In this document: in pieces, positions 16,908 to 24,430 of the stretch
Layout of the letters: every line of letters starts with the position of its first letter
How positions within the stretch are numbered: the first letter of the stretch is position 1
Assembly: GCF_001905445.1 (NCBI RefSeq)
Contig: NZ_LIVQ01000004.1
Location: 577,666-641,665, forward strand
Length of the DNA stretch: 64,000 nucleotides
Direction: 5' to 3'
Source: Streptomyces sp. CB00455
Lineage (GTDB): Bacteria; Actinomycetota; Actinomycetes; Streptomycetales; Streptomycetaceae
Notes under the pieces: model-generated
What the model saw: the letters and a program-made list of their open reading frames with translations, nothing else
Databases searched by the model: none
Told to the model about the DNA's origin: nothing
Made by a program: the position numbers and the translations under genes

Positions 16908-18110
16908 TCAACTCTTCTTCAGGGGAAGCAGCGCGCTGATCCGGAAACCGCCGCCCGGCCGCGGCCCGGTGTCCAGGGTTCCGCCGACCATACCGATCCG
17001 CTCGCGCATGCCGATCAGCCCGTGCCCGGCGCCGTCGGCGCCGCCGTCCTCGTACAGCTCGTGTGCCGCGCCCCGCCCGTCGTCCTCGACGAGCAGACCG
17101 AGCCCGTCGTCGAAGTAGACCAGCCGCACGCTCGCCGTCGCGTCGGGGCCCCCGTGCTTGCGCGTATTGGTCAGCGCCTCCTGCACGATCCGGTACGCGG
17201 TCAGCTCGACACCGCTGGGCAGCCGCCTCGGCGCGCCCTCGACCTCGAAGTCCACCGCGAGCCCGGCCGCCCGTACCTGCTCGACCAGGACCTCGATCTG
17301 CTCCACGTCCGGCTGGGGCACGTAGTCCTCGGACTCCTGCGGCTCGCCGGTGCGCAGCACGCCCAGCAGCCGGCGCATCTCGGCGAGGGCCTGGCGGCCG
17401 GTGCCGGAGATGGTCTGGAGGGCTTCCTTGGCCTGCTCGGGGGCCACGTCCATGACGTAGGCCGCGCCGTCGGCCTGGACCACCATCACCGAGACGTTGT
17501 GCGCGACGACGTCGTGCAGCTCGCGGGCGATCCGGGCCCGTTCGGCGGCGACGGCGACCTTGGACTGTGCCTCGCGCTCCTTCTCCAGGCGCTGGTTCCG
17601 TTCGATGAGCTGGGCGTAGTAGGCCCGCCGGGTGCGCAGGGAGTCGCCGAGCACCCAGGCCAGGACGAAGGGGACGACCACGAAGAGGGTGAACAGGACG
17701 TTGTCGACGGTGCGGCCCTTGTCCACGTGGAAGCGCAGGGCGTACAGGGGGGCGGCGGCCACTCCGAGGGCGAAGGCCGTGCGGGAGAGCCGCCGGGAGA
17801 CCTCGGCCGAGGCCGCGACCGTGTAGAGGGCGATCAGCATCCCGAAGTCGCCGATGTGGACGTCGGTGTGGGTCAGCAGCTGGTAGACGCCGGTGGCGAC
17901 GGCCAGCCAGAACATCTGCTTCGTCCACCTGCGGCGCAGGGCCACGACGGCGCCCATGGCGATCACCGACGGCACCGCGACCAGCCGGGCGGCGGTGGTG
18001 CTCGGGCCGTTGTCGGCGACTTCCAGCATGGCGGTACCGAACAGGAGGACAGCCCAGAAGCCGTCGACGCCCGTCGGGTGTCTGCGGAGGAAGTCGTAGA
18101 GGCGCTGCAC
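16908..18110 (-). CDS. Sensor histidine kinase (HisKA_3 type)
   Basis: A 400-residue kinase with six N-terminal hydrophobic segments (about 17-160) and little extracytoplasmic sequence, so the signal is probably sensed in or near the membrane. The dimerisation/phospho-acceptor motif RIARELHDVVAHNVSVM puts the acceptor at His199; the ATPase carries NTRKHGG and VEDDGRGA motifs, with a Gly-rich loop GHGLIGMRERI. It pairs with the adjacent regulator. The GTG start lacks a Shine-Dalgarno; TACTCT (18118-18123) sits seven bases upstream, suggesting a leaderless mRNA. Confidence 0.94.
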   Translation of the reverse strand: MQRLYDFLRRHPTGVDGFWAVLLFGTAMLEVADNGPSTTAARLVAVPSVIAMGAVVALRRRWTKQMFWLAVATGVYQLLTHTDVHIGDFGMLIALYTVAASAEVSRRLSRTAFALGVAAAPLYALRFHVDKGRTVDNVLFTLFVVVPFVLAWVLGDSLRTRRAYYAQLIERNQRLEKEREAQSKVAVAAERARIARELHDVVAHNVSVMVVQADGAAYVMDVAPEQAKEALQTISGTGRQALAEMRRLLGVLRTGEPQESEDYVPQPDVEQIEVLVEQVRAAGLAVDFEVEGAPRRLPSGVELTAYRIVQEALTNTRKHGGPDATASVRLVYFDDGLGLLVEDDGRGAAHELYEDGGADGAGHGLIGMRERIGMVGGTLDTGPRPGGGFRISALLPLKKS

Positions 18111-18217
18111 GTAACCCAGAGTAGGGAAAGGTGATAGGTGCTGGAGTCAACCACAGGTGCGAACCTCGCACCGCAGGCGTACTCCCCAAGGTGGAGGGGG
18201 AGCTTAGCCTTTGGGTG

Positions 18218-19210
18218 ATGAGCGCTCAGGGTGTGTCCGTGACTCCGGTTCGATGGCGCCGCGCGATGCGGTCGGCGCTGTACGGGCCCGGCGGCTTCTA
18301 CGTGCGGCCGGGCGGCCCCGGTCCCGCCGGGCACTTCCGCACCTCGGTGCACGCCTCGGGGCTGTACGCGGGGGCCGTGGCCCGGCTGCTGCGGTGGGTG
18401 GACGGGGAGCTCGGGCACCCGCGGCGGCTGGACCTCGTCGACGTGGGGGCCGGGCGGGGGGAGCTGCTGGCCGGGGTGCTCGCCGCGCTGGAGCCGGAGG
18501 TGGCCGCGCGGGTGCGGCCGTACGCCGTGGAGCGCGCGGAGCGGCCCGAGGGGCTCGACCCGCGGATCCAGTGGGCGGCCGAACCGCCCGGCGGGGTGAC
18601 GGGGCTGCTCTTCGCGAACGAATGGCTGGACAACGTACCGCTGGATGTCGCGCAGGACGGGCGCTACGTCCTGGTCGCGGCGGACGGTACGGAGAGCCCC
18701 GGCGACCCGGTGGAAGGCGCGGACCTGGCCTGGCTGGAGCGGTGGTGGCCCGGCGGCGACCGTGCGGAGATCGGCCGGCCGCGGGACGAGGCGTGGGCGG
18801 CGGCCGTGGCGGGCCTGGAGCGGGGGCTGGCGGTGGCGGTCGACTACGCCCACACCCGCGGGGCGCGGCCCCCGTGGGGCACGCTGACGGGCTTCCGCGC
18901 GGGCCGGGAGGTCCGGCCGGTCCCGGACGGCAGCTGCGATGTCACCGCTCACGTGGCGCTGGACGCCTGCGCCGGGCCGGGGTCGGTGCTGCTGACCCAG
19001 CGCGAGGCCCTGAGCGCGCTGGGCGTCTCGGGGTCCCGGCCCCCGCTGGCCCTGGCGTCGACGGATCCGGCGGCCTACGTCCGGGCCCTCTCCTCGGCGG
19101 GGGAGGCGGCGGAACTGACCGCCCGCGGCGGTCTCGGTGACTTCGGCTGGCTGGTCCAGCCGGTCGGCATCAGGGCCTGGCGGCCGGCGGACGCCCCGGC
19201 CCCGGCGTGA
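18218..19210 (+). CDS. SAM-dependent methyltransferase, MidA/NDUFAF7 (DUF185) family
   Basis: A 330-residue protein of the MidA/NDUFAF7 family. Motif I appears as LVDVGAGRGELLAGVL (about 73-88), with FANEWLDNVPLD (about 130-141) as the family's acidic-Asn-containing signature, VAVDYAHTRG and a C-terminal LVQPVGIRAW. The start is uncertain; ATG at 18218 gives an N-terminus like relatives, while a GTG at 18233 is also possible. In animals NDUFAF7 methylates an arginine of the NuoD homologue of complex I, which is of interest because a lone nuoD lies 4 kb away. The gene is divergent from the two-component pair. Confidence 0.85.
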   Translation: MSAQGVSVTPVRWRRAMRSALYGPGGFYVRPGGPGPAGHFRTSVHASGLYAGAVARLLRWVDGELGHPRRLDLVDVGAGRGELLAGVLAALEPEVAARVRPYAVERAERPEGLDPRIQWAAEPPGGVTGLLFANEWLDNVPLDVAQDGRYVLVAADGTESPGDPVEGADLAWLERWWPGGDRAEIGRPRDEAWAAAVAGLERGLAVAVDYAHTRGARPPWGTLTGFRAGREVRPVPDGSCDVTAHVALDACAGPGSVLLTQREALSALGVSGSRPPLALASTDPAAYVRALSSAGEAAELTARGGLGDFGWLVQPVGIRAWRPADAPAPA

Positions 19211-19279
19211 CGGGGCTGTCCGGGTGGCCGCTCCGGCCGGGGTGAGGGGCAGTGGCCGAGCGGCGCCCCGGCCCCGACC

Positions 19280-19326
19280 GGGCCGCCGTCCCGCAGGGGC
19301 CGCCGTCCCCCGCGGGACGGCGGCCC
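19280..19326. terminator. Bidirectional terminator
   Basis: A perfect 15-bp inverted repeat (GGGCCGCCGTCCCGC at 19280-19294 and its complement at 19312-19326) lies between the convergent methyltransferase and M28 peptidase genes. Its loop itself repeats part of the arm. Confidence 0.85.
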
Positions 19327-19345
19327 CTTACGCCGGAGCGCGTGC

Positions 19346-20899
19346 CTACTGGCGGACCTCGTCGTGGCCCTCGTGCAGACCGCCGCCCCCGCTGCCGCCG
19401 CCCGGCGTCGGCTGGGAGACGACCGGCTTCGAGAGCGGGGCCAGGTCGTGGGCGTAGTGGCCGACCGCGTTCGCGATGACGTCGACGTTGATGTCGAGCG
19501 CCTTCTGGTCGATGTTCGTGATGTCGTCACCCGCGGCGTGGTAGTTCACGTCGTAGGCGACACCCGCCTGACCGCCGAACTTCGCGGCCTCCTCCGGCGT
19601 CTTGACCCCCTCGGCGCCGGTGAACGTACCGCCGGAGGGGATGCCGACCTCGATGAACGGGCCGTAGTCCGAGCGGCCGGAGAAGTCCGTGCCCGCGTGC
19701 GGGATCTTCCTGGAGTCGAGGAAGTCGTTGATCCCCTTCTCCAGCTGGGCGGAACCGGCCGGGCCGGGGCCCGAGCCCACGCCGTCCGAGTCGTCGCCGT
19801 CGTAGACGAAGTAGGCGGCGTTCGGCGAGGCGATCATGTCGAAGTTCAGATAGAGCTTGATCTGCTTCTTCTGCGCCTCCGTCAGCCCCGCGACGTACGC
19901 CTCGGAGCCGAGCAGACCGTACTCCTCCGCCGACCACCAGGCGAACCGGACCTTGTTCTTGACCTTGGTCTGGCTGCTCGCGAGGCGCTGCGCGACCTGC
20001 AGTATGCCGGCCGAGCCGGAGCCGTTGTCGTTGATGCCCGGGCCCGCCGCGACCGAGTCGAGGTGCGCGCCGAGGAAGACGGTGTTGTCCGCGTCGCCGC
20101 CCCGGGTCTCCGCGACGACGTTGTACGTCTTGCGGTTCTCCCGCAGCTCGCGGAGGTCGAGGGTGACCGCGACCGGGCCGCCCGCCGCGTCGGCGGCGAG
20201 CTTCTCGCCGTCGGCCTGGCTGATGCCGCCGGTGGGGACCTTGCCCGCGTTCGGGTCGCCCAGGGTGCCGTTCAGGGCGCCCTCGGTGTTGTTGTAGATG
20301 ATCGCGCCGACCGCGCCGGCGGCGGCCGCGTTGGCCTGCTTGACGGCGAAGGTGCAGCCGCCGCGCTTGACCAGGGCGATCTTCCCGGTGAAGGCGCCCG
20401 CGGCGAAGTCGCCCGGCTCGCAGCCGTTGGTGCCGTCCGCGTCGACCGGTGCGACGGCGATCTGGGCGGTCACGCCCGCCGCCGGGGAGCTCGCGGTGTA
20501 GGTCATCAGGTGGATCGGGACGTCGTGCCCGTTCGCGCCGTTCACCGTCAGCTTCTCGGCGACGGTCTCGACGTACACGAAGTCGAACTCGTTCTTGGTG
20601 ACCTTGTAGCCGGCCGCCCGCATGACGGCCTCGACGTACTGGGCGGACTGCACGTGGCCCTTCGAACCCGCCACGCGGGTGCCCTTGTTGTAGTCCGCGA
20701 TGGCCTGGAAGACCTTCAGGTGGTTGTAGGCGCCCTTGCCGGTCGCCTCCTTGACCAGTTTCCCGGCCAGGGCGTCACCTCGTGCGGCATCGCTCTGGGG
20801 GCTCCCGGTGGCTCCGGCCGGCCCGGCGAGCAGCAGGGGGGAGACGAGGGCTGCTGCGGCCAGGGCCGCGGTCGCGGCAGCTATACGGCGTGAGGGCAT
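19346..20899 (-). CDS. Secreted M28-family zinc aminopeptidase with PA domain
   Basis: A 517-residue exported peptidase related to Streptomyces griseus aminopeptidase. It has a signal peptide (about 1-31, ending AGATGS), a protease-associated domain (about 130-255, with the GKIALVKRGGCTFAVK signature) and an M28 catalytic domain (about 255-490). Zinc ligands are visible as GAHLDSV, GINDNGSG, the SAEEYG general-base/ligand pair, NFDMI and the C-terminal VNYHAAGDD. A Gly/His-rich tail GGGSGGGGLHEGHDEVRQ follows. GGAAGGAC precedes the ATG. It would release N-terminal, probably hydrophobic, residues from peptides outside the cell. Confidence 0.95.
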   Translation of the reverse strand: MPSRRIAAATAALAAAALVSPLLLAGPAGATGSPQSDAARGDALAGKLVKEATGKGAYNHLKVFQAIADYNKGTRVAGSKGHVQSAQYVEAVMRAAGYKVTKNEFDFVYVETVAEKLTVNGANGHDVPIHLMTYTASSPAAGVTAQIAVAPVDADGTNGCEPGDFAAGAFTGKIALVKRGGCTFAVKQANAAAAGAVGAIIYNNTEGALNGTLGDPNAGKVPTGGISQADGEKLAADAAGGPVAVTLDLRELRENRKTYNVVAETRGGDADNTVFLGAHLDSVAAGPGINDNGSGSAGILQVAQRLASSQTKVKNKVRFAWWSAEEYGLLGSEAYVAGLTEAQKKQIKLYLNFDMIASPNAAYFVYDGDDSDGVGSGPGPAGSAQLEKGINDFLDSRKIPHAGTDFSGRSDYGPFIEVGIPSGGTFTGAEGVKTPEEAAKFGGQAGVAYDVNYHAAGDDITNIDQKALDINVDVIANAVGHYAHDLAPLSKPVVSQPTPGGGSGGGGLHEGHDEVRQ

Positions 20900-21090
20900 G
20901 AAGGTCCTTCCACGACAAGGGCGAGCAGGAAGCGGTGCGCGGTACGTGGGGGGAGCGGTGGACGCACGTTAAACAGCAAGCGGCGGTCCTGGCCAGAGTT
21001 TTCGCTGATTCCGGTTTGTGAATTCCGTATATCGGAGCTTCCGCGCCGTCGAGAACCGGCCATTCACCCCGGGGGGCGAGCCCCACGGCA

Positions 21091-22215
21091 CTAGCGGAGC
21101 AGTCCCTCTATGAGGTCGGAGCCCAGGCGCGCCACCACGGACAGGTCCAACTGGTGCTGGACGTACCGGCCTTGACGCCGGGTGTGTGTCAGGCCGGCCT
21201 TCTTCAGTGCGGCCAGGTGCCGGGACACCTCCGGAGCGGTGATGCCGTGTACGGTCGCCAGTTCGCTCGTCGTGTACGGGGCGCGGGCGAGGCTGCGGCA
21301 CAGCAGCATCCGCATCGGGTGCGCCAGCGCCTCCATCCGCCGCTGGATCAGCTCCACCGATCCCGCAGCGACGGTCAGTTGGGGGGAGCCGAGCGGGTAG
21401 TGGACCACCGGTCGCCAGCTCGGGGCGTGCAGGACGAGCAGGTGCGGCCGGCCGAAGTGGGTCGGGACGAAGACCAGGCCGGGGCCCAGCCGGGGATCGG
21501 TGGCGGTGGCCGACCCGTGGACCATCTTGTCCACCGTGACCGTCGTCAGCCCCTCGTCGACGCTGAGCGCCGGGGAGACCTCCTGCAGCGCGGCCGGGAG
21601 ACCCTTGCGCCGCAGCACCTCGGTCTTGTGCCGGGCGTCGGCGCTCTGTGCGGGCTCCAAGCGCTTCCAGGCCTCGGCGAAGAAGGCCTCGTCGCAGTCC
21701 TCCAGGAGCCGGCGCATCCAGGCGCGGACACCGGCCGGGTCCTCCAGCAGCCGGACGGAGAAGGCCAGCTGGCGCGGACCGCGGGCGGCAGCCGTCTCCA
21801 GAGCCTTGGCCTTCGCCGCCGGATCCTTCAACGGCGAGGGGATGCCGCCCTCGTTGTACTGGGCGAGCCAGCAGTGCTCCAGGGCCGCCGTCACGAACAG
21901 CTCGTCGTCCAGCCGGTCCAGTACGTCGAGTTCCTCGGCCAGGGTCGCGGCGGGCAGCCCGGCTCCGCCGGGGATCCCGGCGAAGGGCATGAACACGTCG
22001 GAGAACGAACTCCGCCACATGAAGTCGCCCTCCAGCAGCCGGTCGGCGAGGGAGGGGTCGAGCGCCGCGGAGGTGGCGGTCGTCCAGGAGGCCAGCCCGG
22101 GGTGGTGGGCGGGCTGGGAGAGCGCGTGCAGGGCCATGCAGAGCTCGGCCAGCGGCGAGGGCGCGAAGGAGATCCGCTCGGCAGGGAGCCCGGCGATGTC
22201 GATGGTGACGCTCAT
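21091..22215 (-). CDS. DUF5937/ArsR-type winged-helix regulator
   Basis: A 374-residue regulator with a large N-terminal DUF5937-like region (about 1-280) and a C-terminal ArsR-type winged helix (about 290-370): MEALAHPMRMLLCRSLARAPYTTSELATVHGITAPEVSRHLAALKKAGL is the DNA-binding segment, followed by the wing GRYVQHQLD. The start is the ATG at 22215 (MSVTIDIAGLPAERI); longer readings cross the operator region. No metal-site cysteine pair is seen in the helix, so it is probably not a metal sensor. A perfect inverted repeat at 22334-22356, between this gene and the divergent small gene, is the likely operator. Confidence 0.9.
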   Translation of the reverse strand: MSVTIDIAGLPAERISFAPSPLAELCMALHALSQPAHHPGLASWTTATSAALDPSLADRLLEGDFMWRSSFSDVFMPFAGIPGGAGLPAATLAEELDVLDRLDDELFVTAALEHCWLAQYNEGGIPSPLKDPAAKAKALETAAARGPRQLAFSVRLLEDPAGVRAWMRRLLEDCDEAFFAEAWKRLEPAQSADARHKTEVLRRKGLPAALQEVSPALSVDEGLTTVTVDKMVHGSATATDPRLGPGLVFVPTHFGRPHLLVLHAPSWRPVVHYPLGSPQLTVAAGSVELIQRRMEALAHPMRMLLCRSLARAPYTTSELATVHGITAPEVSRHLAALKKAGLTHTRRQGRYVQHQLDLSVVARLGSDLIEGLLR

Positions 22216-22333
22216 CGCCCCATTCTGCCGGTGTGCCCGCCGTGCGGGCCCTCGGGGCGGGCGCACCGGCGGGGCCGGACGGGGGCCCGGCAGCGGTCCG
22301 GCGAACGCCCTGTACGGAGGGCCGCGACGGCAT

Positions 22334-22356
22334 CGATTGACGGCGGGCGTCAATCG
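22334..22356. promoter_or_regulatory. Perfect 9-5-9 inverted repeat, likely operator
   Basis: CGATTGACG (22334-22342), five bases, CGTCAATCG (22348-22356). It lies between the divergent DUF5937/ArsR-type gene and the small gene at 22394 and contains a TTGACG box that could serve as a -35 element toward the right. The likely binder is the adjacent regulator. Confidence 0.7.
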
Positions 22357-22393
22357 ACGCGCGTCGCGCTACCGACGGAGCGAGGGTGGATAC

Positions 22394-22618
22394 ATGACCG
22401 CGATCGAGCAGTACCTCATCGACACCTACCGGGCCTCACAGCAGGGCGCCCCGATGCCTCCGCCGCCGGGCCGGGACGACCTCGCCGTGCTGCGCGCGGC
22501 CCGGTCCTACGAGCAGTTCCGGGCGGTCGTGCAGGGCCGCACCGCCCGGCACCCGTGGCGCGCCGCCCTTCGGCGCCTGCCCGCCCCGGCCGCCCCGCGG
22601 CACACGGGCCGCGGATGA
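22394..22618 (+). CDS. Small conserved-type protein divergent from the regulator
   Basis: A 74-residue protein (MTAIEQYLIDTYRASQQGAP...) with an N-terminal amphipathic helix, a Pro-rich loop (MPPPPGRDD) and a basic C-terminus. GGTGGA lies just upstream of the ATG at 22394. It shares a 178-base control region and the 9-5-9 inverted repeat with the DUF5937/ArsR-type regulator, so it is a probable regulatory target. No function is recognised; its size and composition would suit a small DNA- or membrane-associated protein. Confidence 0.7.
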   Translation: MTAIEQYLIDTYRASQQGAPMPPPPGRDDLAVLRAARSYEQFRAVVQGRTARHPWRAALRRLPAPAAPRHTGRG

Positions 22619-22646
22619 CCCACGGGCGCGCGCCGCGGGGAGCCCG

Positions 22647-23456
22647 TCACTCGAAGTTCGGCGCGTTGCGTTCGTAGACCAGGCGCAGGCCGATCAGCGT
22701 CAGCCACGGCTCGTGCTCGTCGATCACCGAGGACTCCCCGAGGACCATCGGCGCGAGGCCACCGGTGGCGATGACCCGGACATCGTCCGGGTCGCCGTTC
22801 GGGCCGGCCAGCTCCTTGGCCATCCGGGCCACGACCCCGTCGACCTGGCCCGCGAAGCCGTAGACCACGCCCGACTGCATCGCCTCGACCGTGGACTTCC
22901 CGATCACGTTGCGCGGGCGGGCCAGCTCGATCTTCCGCAGCTGGGCGCCCCGTACACCGAGGGCCTCCATCGAGATCTCGATGCCCGGGGAGATCACCCC
23001 GCCCACGTACTCGCCCTTCGCGGACACCGCGTCGAAGGTGGTCGCCGTGCCGAAGTCGACCACGATCGCCGGACCGCCGTAGAGCTCGACCGCCGCGACC
23101 GCGTTGATGATGCGGTCCGCGCCGACCTCCTTCGGGTTGTCCATGAGGATCGGCACGCCCGTCTTGATGCCGGGCTCCACCAGCACCGCCGGCACGTCGC
23201 CGTAGTAGCGCCGCGTCACCTCGCGCAGCTCGTGCAGCACCGACGGCACCGTCGAGCAGATCGCGATGCCGTGGATGCCGTCGCCCAGCTCGTTGCCGAG
23301 CATCGGGTGCATGCCCATCAGCCCCTGCATCAGCACGGCCATCTCGTCGGCCGTGCGCCGCGGGTCGGTCGAGATGCGCCAGTGCTCGACGATCTCGTCA
23401 CCGTCGAAGAGGCCAAGGACCGTTTGGGTGTTGCCCACGTCGATGGTGAGGAGCAC
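22647..23456 (-). CDS. coaX: Type III pantothenate kinase
   Basis: A 269-residue CoaX, which phosphorylates pantothenate in the first step of CoA synthesis. The ASKHA-fold motifs are clear: phosphate-1 LTIDVGNTQ (3-11), adenosine-type DPRRTADEM (31-39), the VGADRIINAVAA helix, VVDFGTATTFDAVS and GGVISPGIEIS. It ends LRLVYERNAPNFE. The GTG at 23456 follows the nadC stop by three bases, so it is the last gene of the cofactor operon and links CoA and NAD synthesis. Many actinobacteria also have a CoaA; that gene is not in the window. Confidence 0.95.
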   Translation of the reverse strand: MLLTIDVGNTQTVLGLFDGDEIVEHWRISTDPRRTADEMAVLMQGLMGMHPMLGNELGDGIHGIAICSTVPSVLHELREVTRRYYGDVPAVLVEPGIKTGVPILMDNPKEVGADRIINAVAAVELYGGPAIVVDFGTATTFDAVSAKGEYVGGVISPGIEISMEALGVRGAQLRKIELARPRNVIGKSTVEAMQSGVVYGFAGQVDGVVARMAKELAGPNGDPDDVRVIATGGLAPMVLGESSVIDEHEPWLTLIGLRLVYERNAPNFE

Positions 23457-23459
23457 CGG

Positions 23460-24428
23460 TTACACCGCCTCGCGCAGATCGAGACCGATGTCCAGGATGG
23501 GCGAGGAGTGGGTCAGGGCGCCGACGGCCAGGAAGTCCACCCCGGTCTCCGCGTACGCCCGGGCGGTGTCCAGGGTCAGGCGGCCCGAGGACTCCAGCAC
23601 CGCGCGGCCGGCCACCAGGGCCACGGCCTCGGCGGTCTGCGCGACCGTGAAGTTGTCCAGCAGGATCAGGTCGGCTCCCGCCTCCACGACCTCGGCGACC
23701 TGCTCCAGGGTGTCGACCTCGACCTCCACGGGCACGTCGGGGAAGGACTCCCGTACGGCCTTGAACGCCTGCGCGACACCGCCCGCCGCCACCACGTGGT
23801 TGTCCTTGACCAGCGCCGCGTCCGACAGCGACATGCGGTGGTTGACGCCGCCGCCGCAGCGCACCGCGTACTTCTCCAGCGCGCGCAGGCCCGGCGTGGT
23901 CTTGCGGGTGTCGCGGACCTTCGCCCCGGTGCCCTCCAGGACGTCCGCCCAGCGGCGGGTGGCGGTCGCGATGCCCGACAGCCGGCACAGGATGTTCAGC
24001 GCGCTGCGCTCCGCCGTCAGCAGGTCGCGGGTGCGCGAGCGCACCGACAGCAGCACCTGCCCGGCCCGGACGCCGTCGCCGTCCTCCGCGTGCCGCTCCA
24101 CCTCGAAGGCTTCGGTGCAGACCATGGAGAACACGGCTTCGGCGATGCGCAGCCCGGACACGACGCCGTCCTCGCGGGCGACGAAATCGGCGACGGCCTC
24201 GGCGTCCTCGGGGACGGTGGCGACGGTGGTGACGTCGACCCCGCCGTCGAGGTCCTCCGAGAGCGCCATGTGGGCGATGTCCTCGACCTCGACGGGGTCC
24301 AGGCCCGCGTCCGCGAGCAGCTGGGCCAGCGCCGGGTCCAGGCCGGTCTCCTCGCCGTCACCGCAGGCGCAGTCGTCGCCGCAGCCGCCGTCGTTCTGGT
24401 CGATCAGGGGAAGTTCGGGGGTGCTCAC
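23460..24428 (-). CDS. nadC: Nicotinate-nucleotide pyrophosphorylase (quinolinate phosphoribosyltransferase)
   Basis: A 322-residue QPRTase converting quinolinate and PRPP to nicotinate mononucleotide. The motifs KVRDTRKTTPGLRALEKYAV, GGGVNHRMSLSDAALVKDNH, VEVEVDTLEQ and ILLDNF are present. An N-terminal extension with CGDDCACGDG (Cys-rich, about 16-25) is unusual. I chose GTG 24428, with GGAG eight bases upstream; GTG 24434, which overlaps the nadB stop, is two bases from that site and less likely. It acts directly after NadB/NadA; nadA is not here. Confidence 0.94.
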   Translation of the reverse strand: MSTPELPLIDQNDGGCGDDCACGDGEETGLDPALAQLLADAGLDPVEVEDIAHMALSEDLDGGVDVTTVATVPEDAEAVADFVAREDGVVSGLRIAEAVFSMVCTEAFEVERHAEDGDGVRAGQVLLSVRSRTRDLLTAERSALNILCRLSGIATATRRWADVLEGTGAKVRDTRKTTPGLRALEKYAVRCGGGVNHRMSLSDAALVKDNHVVAAGGVAQAFKAVRESFPDVPVEVEVDTLEQVAEVVEAGADLILLDNFTVAQTAEAVALVAGRAVLESSGRLTLDTARAYAETGVDFLAVGALTHSSPILDIGLDLREAV

Positions 24429-24430
24429 GG

